Assembly: GCF_014203235.1 (NCBI RefSeq)
Contig: NZ_JACHIN010000012.1
Location: 1-64,000 of the forward strand
DNA: 64,000 nt
Direction of reading: 5' to 3'
Source: Nonomuraea endophytica
GTDB lineage: Bacteria; Actinomycetota; Actinomycetes; Streptosporangiales; Streptosporangiaceae
Shown here: in pieces, positions 25,793 through 33,884 of the stretch
Layout of the letters: each line of letters begins with the position of its first letter
Numbering within the stretch: position 1 is the stretch's first letter
Made by a program: the position numbers and the translations under genes
The notes under the pieces: model-generated
Databases searched by the model: none
What the model saw: the letters and a program-made list of their open reading frames with translations, nothing else
What the model was told of the DNA's origin: nothing

Positions 25793-26251
25793 TCAGGTCT
25801 TGTGCGCGATTTGGTCCAAGGTCTGGTCAAAGGCGATCACCCACGCCAGATGCTCTCCAGCGGTGTAGCTGTCCACCTTTCCCATGGCGGTGTTGCTGAT
25901 GGGGGTCAGCAACGACAGTCTCCCGGCTACATGAGCGGTCGCGTAGGCGATCGCCGAGTCGAACCAGTCCGGCGGCGCGGTCGCGCGCTGTTGGGCGTCG
26001 CAGTAGGAGGAGGCCATCCGGTGTAGGTCTTGAGCCTTGATGGGGTTGTTCGAGCCAGCTTCGAGAGCGGCGCGTAGGACCGCACGTACATACAGGTGGG
26101 GGCTGCGCCAGCGCATCATCAACTGGGGTGTGCCGGCCAGCCACCGCGTCACCTGATGGGGGGCCTTTCGTCGTGCTGCCCTCAGCCGAGGGTCTGTCAG
26201 GGCCTGTGCCCGGGACACCTCCGCTGCGCTGAATGAGTCGCTGACGTGCAT
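25793..26251 (-). CDS. Fragment or stand-alone piece of a STAND-type ATPase
   Basis: A 152-aa protein resembling an internal part of actinobacterial STAND NTPase/TPR proteins, the segment that follows the NTPase core: APHQVTRWLAGTPQLMMRW, then PIKAQDLHRMASSYC, DWFDSAIAYATAHV and LSLLTPIS. The P-loop domain expected upstream and the TPR array expected downstream are both missing. ATG 26251 may be an internal Met rather than a native start. Probably a leftover of a larger regulator or defence protein. Confidence 0.5.
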   Translation of the reverse strand: MHVSDSFSAAEVSRAQALTDPRLRAARRKAPHQVTRWLAGTPQLMMRWRSPHLYVRAVLRAALEAGSNNPIKAQDLHRMASSYCDAQQRATAPPDWFDSAIAYATAHVAGRLSLLTPISNTAMGKVDSYTAGEHLAWVIAFDQTLDQIAHKT

Positions 26252-26399
26252 GGTCTCGGTTGCGGAAGGTGCAGCAACGGGCCGGGCTTTCCCTGAACCA
26301 GCCGGCCAGGCAGACCGAGGGCGAGGAGGCGCTCATGAGCCCGAACGCCCGAAGGGCATCGAGGTCGAGGCGATCATCCTCAACACCACCCCCACTCTG

Positions 26400-26804
26400 C
26401 TATCCGGCACCCATGGGCGCCCGCCGCGCCAGGACCCTGCGGTGGGTGATCCGCCAGCCGCGGTTCCCGCGCGCGATCGTGTCCTCGTAGGTCGCGCTTC
26501 CGCATGTGCCGTCCGCCATGATGCCGATGCCCTTGGACAGCGCACGTACGTGATCGTCGGCTACCTCGGTGAGGATGACGTTGGTTACGTGATGGCCGAC
26601 CGGATTGCCCTCGCCCAGCGCGAGCGCCGCCTCGCGGATCGCGGTCAGCCCCTGCACGACCCCGAAGCCGAAATCGCTGACGTCGTAGACGACGTCGGCG
26701 GTGAACAGCTGGTCCAGCTGGTCGAGTTTGCCACCGTCGATGAGGTGACCGTGCATCAAGATCAGCTCGGTGACGGCGATACGGTCGTCGGCGGTAAATG
26801 CCAT
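26400..26804 (-). CDS. SnoaL-like (NTF2-fold) protein
   Basis: A 134-aa protein with the NTF2-like cone fold: an N-terminal helix FTADDRIAVTELILMHGHLI, then LDQLDQLFTADVVYDVSDFG, GHHVTNVILTEV and WRITHRRVLARR. SnoaL-like members act as small-molecule isomerases, hydrolases or binding proteins; the ligand is unknown. ATG 26804 is set by GGAGGATACTC just upstream. It is divergently transcribed from a TetR regulator 92 bp away, with two inverted copies of a palindrome between them. It is therefore very likely the target of that repressor. Confidence 0.8.
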   Translation of the reverse strand: MAFTADDRIAVTELILMHGHLIDGGKLDQLDQLFTADVVYDVSDFGFGVVQGLTAIREAALALGEGNPVGHHVTNVILTEVADDHVRALSKGIGIMADGTCGSATYEDTIARGNRGWRITHRRVLARRAPMGAG

Positions 26805-26824
26805 GAGTATCCTCCAGGAGCACG

Positions 26825-26878
26825 AACTGGGGACATCCCCGTTTGCGTCCTCGACAGTAACCGGGGATGTCCCCATTT
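26825..26878. promoter_or_regulatory. Paired palindromic operators for the TetR-family regulator
   Basis: Two inverted copies of a 17-mer lie at 26825-26841 (AACTGGGGACATCCCCG) and 26862-26878 (which reads AAATGGGGACATCCCCG on the minus strand). Each is itself a near-palindrome (GGGGACATCCCC). They sit between the divergent SnoaL and TetR genes and overlap both promoter areas. This is the classic arrangement for autoregulation. Confidence 0.8.
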
Positions 26879-26896
26879 ACAACCTGGAGCGAGCTC

Positions 26897-27430
26897 ATGG
26901 CACCCAGAGCGGATGCGGCAAGGAACGCCGAGTCGCTGATCTCGGCGGCGAGGGAGCTCTTCGACGAGCAGGGGTCCGACGTGGCGCTGGACGACATCGC
27001 GCGACGCGCGGGGGTAGGCAACGCCACCCTCTATCGCCACTTCCCCACGCGCGGAGACCTGCTCGTCGCCGTCTACGCCGAGGAGGTGGCCGAGCTGTGC
27101 GAGCAGGGCAAGACGCTGTTGCACAAGCCCTCGGCGGCCGACGCGCTCTTCGACTGGCTGGATTGCTTTGTCGTCCACGTCGCGACCAAACGCGCCCTCG
27201 CCATGGGCGCCACGGACGGTAGGCGGACGGAACTGTTCGACCGCTGGCACGAGGCGATGAGGTCGGCCGCCTTGGGCCTCCTGCTTCGCGCGCAGCAGGA
27301 GGGCGCCATCCGTTCCGATCTCGACGTGGCTGACCTGCTGGCCCTTACGAGGGCGGTGGCTATGACCGGCGCCGGCCCCGGCCACGCGCAGCGCCTCCTA
27401 CGGATCCTGCGACACGGCCTGCAGGTCTAG
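26897..27430 (+). CDS. TetR-family transcriptional regulator
   Basis: A 177-aa TetR protein. The N-terminal HTH runs from ISAARELFDEQGSDVALDDI to RRAGVGNATLYRHFPTRGDL, the canonical recognition-helix signature. The C-terminal helical ligand domain carries a TRAVAMTGAGPG segment of the AcrR_C-like type. ATG 26897 is preferred over 26867 because GGAGCGAG lies just upstream and the HTH begins at the normal distance. It probably represses the divergent SnoaL-like gene and itself through the paired palindromes at 26825-26878. The inducer is unknown. Confidence 0.85.
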   Translation: MAPRADAARNAESLISAARELFDEQGSDVALDDIARRAGVGNATLYRHFPTRGDLLVAVYAEEVAELCEQGKTLLHKPSAADALFDWLDCFVVHVATKRALAMGATDGRRTELFDRWHEAMRSAALGLLLRAQQEGAIRSDLDVADLLALTRAVAMTGAGPGHAQRLLRILRHGLQV

Positions 27431-27516
27431 TCGCTGCGGCCCGACAGCGCCCGTGAGATCACGGTAGGCGAGTACCCCGTCCTCCTCGCGAGCCGCGCCT
27501 GTGCCGGCCCGGGGAT

Positions 27517-27951
27517 CTCGCGCAGCGGGATGTCGCGTCGTGACAGCAGGCGGTGCAGCGTCGTCTTGGGCACGGCGCGCGTCTCGTCGGGGTGCTCTTT
27601 GCGGCGTTCGGCCTCGCCCGGCACCGATGGCGCTCCCCACCGCTTCACGCTGAGGCACCAGGTCGGCCAGGAGGAGACGGCGGCCCGGTCGCGGTTGAAG
27701 GTCGCGGCCGCGTACCCGCCCCACAGCTCCGTCAGTGCCTGGCCGATCTCGTCGTCGGCGACGTCGTCCAGCAGCCGCTCCCGGCCGAGCGCGGTGATGG
27801 TGCGGTCGATAGCTGAGGCGTAGGCGCGGTGGGTGTTCGGGTTCGCGATCCGGGCCGAGGCGAGGAAGGCCTCCACCGCGGCGGCCAGATCGACGCCGTC
27901 GCCGCGCAGCGCGGCCACCTTCCGCGCGCCGGCGGCGCTCACGCCGGGCAC
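27517..27951 (-). pseudogene. Tyrosine recombinase N-terminal remnant
   Basis: Holds the SAM-like core-binding domain, VDLAAAVEAFLASARIANPN then THRAYASAIDRTITALG, and the start of the catalytic domain, KTTLHRLLSRRDIPLRE. The family normally continues with the Arg-box (YETAARASE), which is absent. Instead a short helix-turn-helix-like tail ends in a stop at 27427. The frame runs on upstream to 28239 but as low-complexity Arg/Pro/Ser sequence, which I consider noncoding. Confidence 0.65.
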
Positions 27952-28019
27952 CGCCGCCCGGCGCTGTATCCGAGCGCGGCTGGCGGTGCTCGCGTGAAGC
28001 GAAACAGACAGAGGTGGCG

Positions 28020-28223
28020 GTGACGGTGAGGACGTACCAGCGGGTGGCGGGCGCCGAGCACGAGACACGGAAGGTGGAGCTGAAGCGCCGGTACCTGGAC
28101 GGAGAGTCGATGCGGTCGCTGTCGATCTCAACGGGTCGTTCGTGCGGGTTCGTTCACCGGCTGTTGGAGGAGGCCGGGGGCGCCGCTGCGGCCGGGGGCG
28201 GGGCGTGGACGTCGTCCGCGTGA
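28020..28223 (+). CDS. Small helix-turn-helix protein
   Basis: A protein of about 67 aa. VELKRRYLDGESMRSLSIS followed by TGRSCGFVHRLLEEAG is the HTH shared by a family of small actinomycete DNA-binding proteins that usually end in a VxLRGRGG tail. Here the tail is replaced by an Ala/Gly run (GAAAAGGGAW), so a frameshift near 28175 is likely. GTG 28020 is chosen by homology; GTG 28014 is an alternative. Its target is unknown. Confidence 0.5.
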   Translation: MTVRTYQRVAGAEHETRKVELKRRYLDGESMRSLSISTGRSCGFVHRLLEEAGGAAAAGGGAWTSSA

Positions 28224-28385
28224 GTTTGTGGGGCCCCACGGATACCGTGCCCGCCCCGCATGTGAGTGATTGTCCGCCCCGGTCAAAGCTGGGATAGCGG
28301 CTCTTGCCGGTAGGTTCTCGGCGGGCTTCAGAGCGGTGGTTGCGTTGTGCAGGGTGTTGGCAGACTCGCCAGAATCATTGCCGGA

Positions 28386-28793
28386 TCAGCCGGTGACGGT
28401 GACGATGGCCCACGCCGATTGCGGCCAGATGAAGTCCTGATTGATGGTTCCCGCGTTCTGCGCCGTGTAGCGATAACCGGCTTGATATGGGACATAGAGC
28501 ATCGGGGTTGCGCAGTAACTGACGGATGTACAGAGGTTGCCCTTGAAGTAGAACTTGTTGCGGTAGCCGACCGTGATCTCTGGGCGCAGGACGCTTCTGA
28601 CCTGGTCGCACACCAGGACGCCCTGCCCGGCCATGCGCCCGGAGCCGTCGCGGGCGTAGTCGAAGATGACGTGGTTCCTGCAGCCCTTGAACACTTCGCC
28701 CCAATCGTGAGCCGCGTAGGCGGGGGATGCGGTCACGGCCACCGCAGTGATCGCGGCTAAGCCGGCGGCGAGTGCTTTCAGCCTTCTTCTCAT
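28386..28793 (-). CDS. Secreted protein, intact member of an uncharacterised family
   Basis: A 135-aa exported protein. The signal peptide MRRRLKALAAGLAAITAVAV ends at AYA-AH. The mature domain of about 107 aa has four Cys (GCRN, VCDQ, LCTS, YCAT) and the family blocks VIFDYARD, LRPEITVGYRNK, LYVPYQAGYRY and NAGTIN. The plus-strand gene at 23039-23448 is a frameshifted paralogue. GAGAGGGAAAAAGC gives a strong ribosome binding site before ATG 28793; the frame continues upstream to 29153 but without coding character. Function is unknown. The conserved disulfide-rich core suggests a stable extracellular protein. Confidence 0.75.
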   Translation of the reverse strand: MRRRLKALAAGLAAITAVAVTASPAYAAHDWGEVFKGCRNHVIFDYARDGSGRMAGQGVLVCDQVRSVLRPEITVGYRNKFYFKGNLCTSVSYCATPMLYVPYQAGYRYTAQNAGTINQDFIWPQSAWAIVTVTG

Positions 28794-29568
28794 GCTTTTT
28801 CCCTCTCTTGCGGGACTTTCTTGAGTCGCGGCCCCGCGCGCTGACTTGTTACAACCAAATTGCGTTACCAACGCCGTCAAGGCTTGTACGAACGTGTCGA
28901 GTTCGGGTGTGGCGCCAATGCCGGCCTGTGGGTGGCTTCGCCGGCAGGTGCATTCTTGGTGTCGCGTGATCGAGTGGCGATCTGGTGCGCCGTGCGTGTT
29001 GGTCCGTATCAAGATCGCTAATATAGGGGGTCCCGGTAGTAATGGCGGAAATCCAACGGATTTAACCTTGGCCTGCGGTAACTCGTTCCTTTGGGCAGGT
29101 CGAAGGGGCAGGCGGTCCATCCTGGGTTCGCATCGGACGCGAGTTTCACGCATCTGATGCCGAACTCAGGGATGCTCGCGGCGAAGATTCTTCAGCGAGG
29201 GTGAACCCGAGGGCGAAGGACATGCAAGCTGGTTTCGGCTCGAACACGGCAGGATAGATCGGGCACGATAACGATCACCGGTACGTTTCCCCAGGTCGCA
29301 GTGCTCGAGATCAGCCATATGTCAACCGGCCGCCCCTGCTCGGCGTACCTGGGCAGGGCCCGGGACAGACGGCGACGGCAGAGGAACCGTCGTGCATGGA
29401 CCGGAGCTGGGGACACCAAGATCAAGGACTGAATCGTGCCGGGATAGCCTGACTTCCGGCGTGGGCCCGGCCCCCGGGGGCGGCGTGGCAACTGCCGCAC
29501 GCCCCCCGGGGGCTGTGCGCCGGCCTGGGCCACCGACCGGTGGCCGTCCCGGGAGACGTAGGGGAGAC
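28794..29568. other. Gene-free stretch
   Basis: I find no supported coding frame, RNA or repeat. The open frames are overlapping shadows. Near 29040 there is a lower-GC patch that may hold the promoter of the secreted protein gene on the minus strand. Confidence 0.5.
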
Positions 29569-29866
29569 ATGCGATTTCTGGAGCGGGAACGCGCCACCGT
29601 GGCGAAGCTGCTGCCGGGGCTGGAGGAGGGCCTGCGGGCGTTACCCCTCATGGAGTGACAATCCCGGCCTCCAGCTCTTCCGCAGCAGCGGAGGCCCCGG
29701 ACTGCTGGTGCCGCCGCGCTACGACGAAGGGCCGGGGACCACCGCCGTGGACGCCCTGCGGGTGCAGCGCGCACTGGGCGGCCGGGTACCGTCTCTGGCC
29801 GTGGCCGCCGCCTGGCACCACTTCTCGATGGTCACCCTGCTCCGCATGCCCGCCTCCTCCGACTAC
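29569..29866 (+). pseudogene. Acyl-CoA dehydrogenase N-terminal fragment, frameshifted
   Basis: ATG 29569 (behind GGGGAGAC) gives MRFLERERATVAKLLPGLEE then GLRALPLME and a stop at 29656. Homology resumes in another frame as LFRSSGGPGLLVPPRYDEGP, DALRVQRALGGRVPSLAV and HHFSMVTLLRM. This is the N-terminal helical domain of acyl-CoA dehydrogenase-like proteins found in biosynthetic clusters. The FAD-binding middle and C-terminal domains are missing. Confidence 0.65.
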
Positions 29867-30159
29867 AAGCAAAGGAGGGTGCTCGGGGGTGAGCAGCCGA
29901 GGAAGCACCGTCGGGAGGGAGCGGGTCAACGCCGCCAAGAACGCGCCCGATCGGCCCAGTCCGGCTTCGGTGGGACGGCCCGGCGTTTCAAGACGGCCTC
30001 CTCGTGCCGGAGCATCATGAGCTCGACATCCTTGGATGCCTGATCACGCCCCAGCGCACCGCCCGAATCAAGGTCAGATGAACCGACGCGAGCCCCGATC
30101 TTGCCTACCCAGTTCGCTGGTCAAACCCGCAGATCGGGCAGTACAGGGATCTCGGTTGA

Positions 30160-31356
30160 GTGGGCAAGTCGTACCATAAGGCCGTGCACGCCGTTATTCG
30201 TTCCCTGTGGAATGAACCGCGTCCCCCGGATCCGCCCGCGCGAGTGCCGCGTGACTGGGTGCTTGTGGGCGTGCTCGTGCCGGTCGCGCTGCTCGAAGGT
30301 TTCCTCCGCCCCGACCTGCCCCACCGGGTCGTCGCCGTGACGCTCACCATCGTCCTGCTGCCCACGTTGCTGTGGCGGCGGACGCATCCGCTGCGGATGC
30401 TTCTGATCGTCTTCGCCGCTACGGCACTCGCGCCGCTGCTGACCGGTGGCGTGCCCTCGGAGGCCTACTCCCTGGCCTACCTGCTGATTCTCGTGTACGC
30501 GCTGGCCCGCTGGGGATCGGGGCGCGAGATCGCGATCGGACTGGCCGCCATGATCGCGGTGGTCGGGCTTTCGACCGCCTTCGGCCGCATGGTGCCTTCC
30601 GACGTGGTCGGCTCGTTCGCCGTGATGTCGGCGGCCACCACGCTCGGCATCGCCCTGCGCTACCGGGCCAGGGCCCGCTCGCGTGAGCTGGACCAGGTCA
30701 AGCTGCTCGAACGCGCCCAGCTCGCCCGCGACCTGCACGACACCGTGGCCCATCATGTCTCGGCCATGGCGATCCGCGCGCAGGCCGGGCTGGCCACCTC
30801 CGCGTCGCGGCCGGACGCGGCTACCGACGCGCTGAAGGTGATCGAGGAGGAGGCGGCTCGGGCGCTGGCCGAGATGAACAGCATGGTCCGCGTGCTGCGC
30901 CAAAACCAGCCGCCCGGACTGGCGCCCGGACTGGCGTCCGAACTGGCGCCTGAACTGGCGCCCGGACGTGGGGTCGCCGATCTCGCGGAGCTGGCCACGC
31001 GGGGCTCTGCCGTACCGGCTGTGAAGGTGAATCTGTCCGGCGATCTTGGCGAACTGCCGGCGTCGGTCGGGGCGGCGCTCTACCGGATGGCGCAGGAGTC
31101 GGTCACCAACGCCAGGCGGCACGCGCGCCACGTCGGCCTGATCGAGGTGAGTGTCAGCGCGGAGGAGGACTGTGTACGGCTGAGCGTGACCGACGACGGC
31201 TCACCACCGGCCGCCCCCGGGCTCGGCTCCGGCTACGGCATCATCGGCATGATCGAACGTGCCGAGCTGCTCGGCGGCACCTGCCAGGCTGGTCCCGGTC
31301 CCGAGCACGGGTGGACGGTCACCGCCGTTCTCCCCCGGGCGGGGAGGCGGTCGTGA
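30160..31356 (+). CDS. NarL-type sensor histidine kinase
   Basis: A membrane sensor kinase of up to 398 aa. Four to six hydrophobic segments occupy residues 30-165, followed by a short coiled coil, the HisKA_3 dimerisation box with RDLHDTVAHHVSAM (phospho-His in LHDT) near residue 192, and a HATPase_c domain with TNARRHARH, DDGS and GSGYGIIGM. A 12-bp tandem repeat encodes LAPGLASELAPELAPG between the two. GTG 30160 is the upstream start; GTG 30184 is an alternative. Its stop overlaps the response-regulator GTG by four bases (GTGA). The stimulus is not known. Confidence 0.85.
   Translation: MGKSYHKAVHAVIRSLWNEPRPPDPPARVPRDWVLVGVLVPVALLEGFLRPDLPHRVVAVTLTIVLLPTLLWRRTHPLRMLLIVFAATALAPLLTGGVPSEAYSLAYLLILVYALARWGSGREIAIGLAAMIAVVGLSTAFGRMVPSDVVGSFAVMSAATTLGIALRYRARARSRELDQVKLLERAQLARDLHDTVAHHVSAMAIRAQAGLATSASRPDAATDALKVIEEEAARALAEMNSMVRVLRQNQPPGLAPGLASELAPELAPGRGVADLAELATRGSAVPAVKVNLSGDLGELPASVGAALYRMAQESVTNARRHARHVGLIEVSVSAEEDCVRLSVTDDGSPPAAPGLGSGYGIIGMIERAELLGGTCQAGPGPEHGWTVTAVLPRAGRRS
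30913..30966 (+). repeat. 12-bp tandem repeat inside the sensor kinase
   Basis: Four and a half copies of CCCGGACTGGCG, with single-base variants, encode a Leu-Ala-Pro-Gly/Glu tract between the dimerisation box and the ATPase domain. Copy number may vary between strains. Confidence 0.8.
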
Positions 31357-32003
31357 GCGTGCGGGTGCTCGTCGCCGACGACCAGGAGATCGTCCTCACC
31401 GGCCTCACGATGATCCTCGACGCCCAGCCCGGCATCGAGGTCATCGGCCAGGCCGGCGACGGCAGGCGCGCGGTCGAGCTGGCCCGCCGCCTGCGTCCCG
31501 ACGTCTGCCTGTTCGACATCCGCATGCCCGGCCTCGACGGCATCCAGGCGACCCGTTCCCTGGCCGGGCCGGACGTCGCCGACCCGCTGGCGGTGGTCGT
31601 CATCACCACCTTCGACCTCGACGAGTACGTCTATGCCGCGCTGCGCGCCGGGGCCAAGGGCTTCCTGCTCAAGAACGCGGGCGCGGCCCTGCTCTCGCAG
31701 GCCGTCCACGCCGCCGCCAGCGGCGACGCGCTCATCGCGCCCAGTGTCACCGCGCGGCTGCTCGGCGTCTTCTCCCGCACCGGGCCCGCCTCTCCGCCCG
31801 TGCGGCCGATCGAGACGCTGACGGAGCGGGAGGAGCAGATCTTGCTGACCGTGGCGCGCGGACGTACCAACGGCGAGATCGCCGACGAGCTGCACATTTC
31901 GCTCAGCACGGTCAAGTCGCACATCGCCAGCCTCATGGCCAAGCTCGGCGCCCGCAACCGCGTCGAGATCGCCATGTGGGCCTACGAGACCAACCGCGTC
32001 TAG
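31353..32003 (+). CDS. NarL/LuxR-type response regulator
   Basis: A 216-aa response regulator. The receiver domain (residues 1-120) has the acidic pair in VADDQE, the phospho-acceptor in VCLFDIRMPGLDG and the Lys in AKGFLLK. The LuxR HTH (about 150-210) reads LTEREEQILLTVARGRTNGE and then ISLSTVKSHIASLMAKLGAR. It starts at GTG 31353 inside the kinase stop codon, so the pair is translationally coupled. Its stop overlaps the end of the convergent DUF2306 gene by four bases; that gene may or may not be a target. Confidence 0.9.
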   Translation: MSVRVLVADDQEIVLTGLTMILDAQPGIEVIGQAGDGRRAVELARRLRPDVCLFDIRMPGLDGIQATRSLAGPDVADPLAVVVITTFDLDEYVYAALRAGAKGFLLKNAGAALLSQAVHAAASGDALIAPSVTARLLGVFSRTGPASPPVRPIETLTEREEQILLTVARGRTNGEIADELHISLSTVKSHIASLMAKLGARNRVEIAMWAYETNRV

Positions 32004-32605
32004 GGCCTGTGGATGACCCACTCGGCGACCGCCAGATTGATCAGCCAGCCCGCGGCCATCAGCAACGCCTTGGGAAGCTGTCCAGGCGTGCCGGCGATCA
32101 GAAACCACGGCATCAACGTGAACGCCTGCGTGCCCGCGCCCAGGCCGATCGCGTAGGCGCGCATCATCCAGGCCCGGTGGGCGGCGATGTCACGGCGCCG
32201 GATGGCGAGCAGGCCGAGGGCCAGCGAGGCGGCCATGGCCGTACCGAAGATCACGCGAAAGACGCCCAGCAGCGTGCCGTCGGTCTCGGGCAGCGGGCTG
32301 AACAGCGTCATCCACATCCCGGCGAGCGCCGCCACCAGCCCCGCGGGCACCAGCACCCGCCCGGCGGCGCGATGCCAGCCGGGACGGCTGCGCCGCAGAC
32401 CGGGCGCGAACTGGAAGGCGCCGACCACGGTATAGACGGTCGCGCCCGCTATGTGCAGGCTCACCGGAAGCGGCGCGGCGAAGAAGCGCGCGTTGTCCGG
32501 CGTGATCGCCGCCCCCACGGACAGCTCGGTCATGCGGATCGCGCCCGCGACGATCGGAACGGCACTGAGCGCCAGCAGCGCGGCCGGGATGGTACGACTC
32601 CTCAT
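32000..32605 (-). CDS. DUF2306-like membrane protein
   Basis: A 201-aa integral membrane protein with about six hydrophobic segments. PVSLHIAGATVYTVVGAFQF and WHRAAGRVLVPAGL carry the conserved His residues (HIAG, WHR) of the DUF2306 family, and HRAWMMRAYAIGLGAGTQ follows. These proteins may bind haem through such His, but the function is not established. ATG 32605 is chosen because the first membrane helix starts there; the frame runs back to 32641. It is convergent with the two-component system. Confidence 0.7.
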   Translation of the reverse strand: MRSRTIPAALLALSAVPIVAGAIRMTELSVGAAITPDNARFFAAPLPVSLHIAGATVYTVVGAFQFAPGLRRSRPGWHRAAGRVLVPAGLVAALAGMWMTLFSPLPETDGTLLGVFRVIFGTAMAASLALGLLAIRRRDIAAHRAWMMRAYAIGLGAGTQAFTLMPWFLIAGTPGQLPKALLMAAGWLINLAVAEWVIHRP

Positions 32606-32740
32606 ACCACCGATCGTGGCGAGCCGAGCCGCGCCCGGCATCGCGCCTGAGGCTCCCTTGGAGGCGTCCTATCAGCCGCCAATCAGGCGTACTTTCGGCT
32701 GATGAGCGGCGCGAGCGCTGTTCTTACCCTGACGAGTGTG

Positions 32741-33727
32741 ATGAGAGCATTCCTCCTGAGCTCGTACGGCTCGGCCGACGCGCTACGTCTCACCCGGATC
32801 CAGAAGCCCGAACCCGCTGCCGGCGAAGTCCTGGTCAAGGTGCACGCCACCTCGGTCCAGCCCTACGACTGGCACCTGATGCGCGGCCAGCCGTACATCG
32901 CCCGCCTGATGGGTGGCGGCCCCGGCCTGCGCCGGCCGAAGATCTCCATCCTCGGCGCCGACGTCGCCGGCACGGTCGAGTCGGCCGGCGATGGCGTCAC
33001 CGCCTTCCAGCCGGGCGACGAGGTCTACGCCATGCCCAAGCGGGGCGGCTTCGGCGAGTACACCTGCGTGCCCGCCGGCGAGCTGGTCCCCAAACCCCGC
33101 AACCTCTCCTTCTCCCAGGCCGCCGCGGTCCCCATGGCGGCCAACACCGCCCTGATCGCCCTGCGCGACTGCTACCCCGGCCAGAACGTCCTCATCAACG
33201 GAGCCTCCGGCGGCGTCGGCACCTTCGCCGTCCAGATCGCCAGGGCGCTCGGCGCGAAGGTCACGGCCGTCTGCGGTCCCCGCAACCTCGCCATGGTCGC
33301 CGCACTCGGCGCGGATGAGGTCGTCGACCGTACTCGTGAGGACTTCACCCAGCGCCGTCAGCGCTACGACCTCCTGCTGGACATCGCCGGTGGTCCCTCC
33401 ACCGCCGCCTGCCGCCGCGCCCTGACCCCCAAGGGCGCGCACGTGCTGGTCGGGGGCCCGGGCGGCCGCTGGCTCAGCCCGGCGGGCCGGATGCTCGCCA
33501 CGATGCTCGCCGGGCCGTTCGTCTCCCAGCGGGTCGCGGTGGCCGACGTGGTCCGCTGCACCGACAACCACCGCAACCTGACCACGCTGACCACCCTGCT
33601 CGAATCCGGCCAGATCACTCCGGTGATCGATCGCAGCTACCCGTTCGAGGAGATCCCGGACGCGATCCGCTACCAGGAGCAGGGCCGCTCAGCGGGCAAG
33701 GTCGTCATCACGTTCGGGGATTCGTGA
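32741..33727 (+). CDS. NAD(P)-dependent alcohol dehydrogenase / quinone oxidoreductase (MDR family)
   Basis: A 328-aa MDR enzyme: a GroES-like N-terminal domain (ATSVQPYDWHLMRG, LGADVAGTVESAGD) and a Rossmann domain with the AxxGGVG-type motif NGASGGVGTFAVQIA. The zinc-ligand Cys/His set of true alcohol dehydrogenases is absent, so it belongs to the zinc-free quinone oxidoreductase-like branch. ATG 32741 starts with MRAFLLSSYGSADAL, the usual family start; ATG 32702 would add 13 unlikely residues. It is a single gene with no clear operon partner. Confidence 0.85.
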   Translation: MRAFLLSSYGSADALRLTRIQKPEPAAGEVLVKVHATSVQPYDWHLMRGQPYIARLMGGGPGLRRPKISILGADVAGTVESAGDGVTAFQPGDEVYAMPKRGGFGEYTCVPAGELVPKPRNLSFSQAAAVPMAANTALIALRDCYPGQNVLINGASGGVGTFAVQIARALGAKVTAVCGPRNLAMVAALGADEVVDRTREDFTQRRQRYDLLLDIAGGPSTAACRRALTPKGAHVLVGGPGGRWLSPAGRMLATMLAGPFVSQRVAVADVVRCTDNHRNLTTLTTLLESGQITPVIDRSYPFEEIPDAIRYQEQGRSAGKVVITFGDS

Positions 33728-33884
33728 TCTGTGAGCGCCGTTTCGCGGGTCGCGGCCGGGTGCGTCCAGACGCAGTGGTTTGGCGCCATCCACCGAACGG
33801 CTGATTCGAGGTTCAGCCGCGGGCGGCCCGTGGTGTGGCCGCGCGGTCGATTCGGGAAAAGCGGCGGATCGCGATGCTTTTGCC

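Noticed and set aside
29192..29533. Minus-strand frame of 113 codons
   Set aside because: Biased Arg/Pro/Gly sequence with no ribosome binding site and no match to a known pattern.
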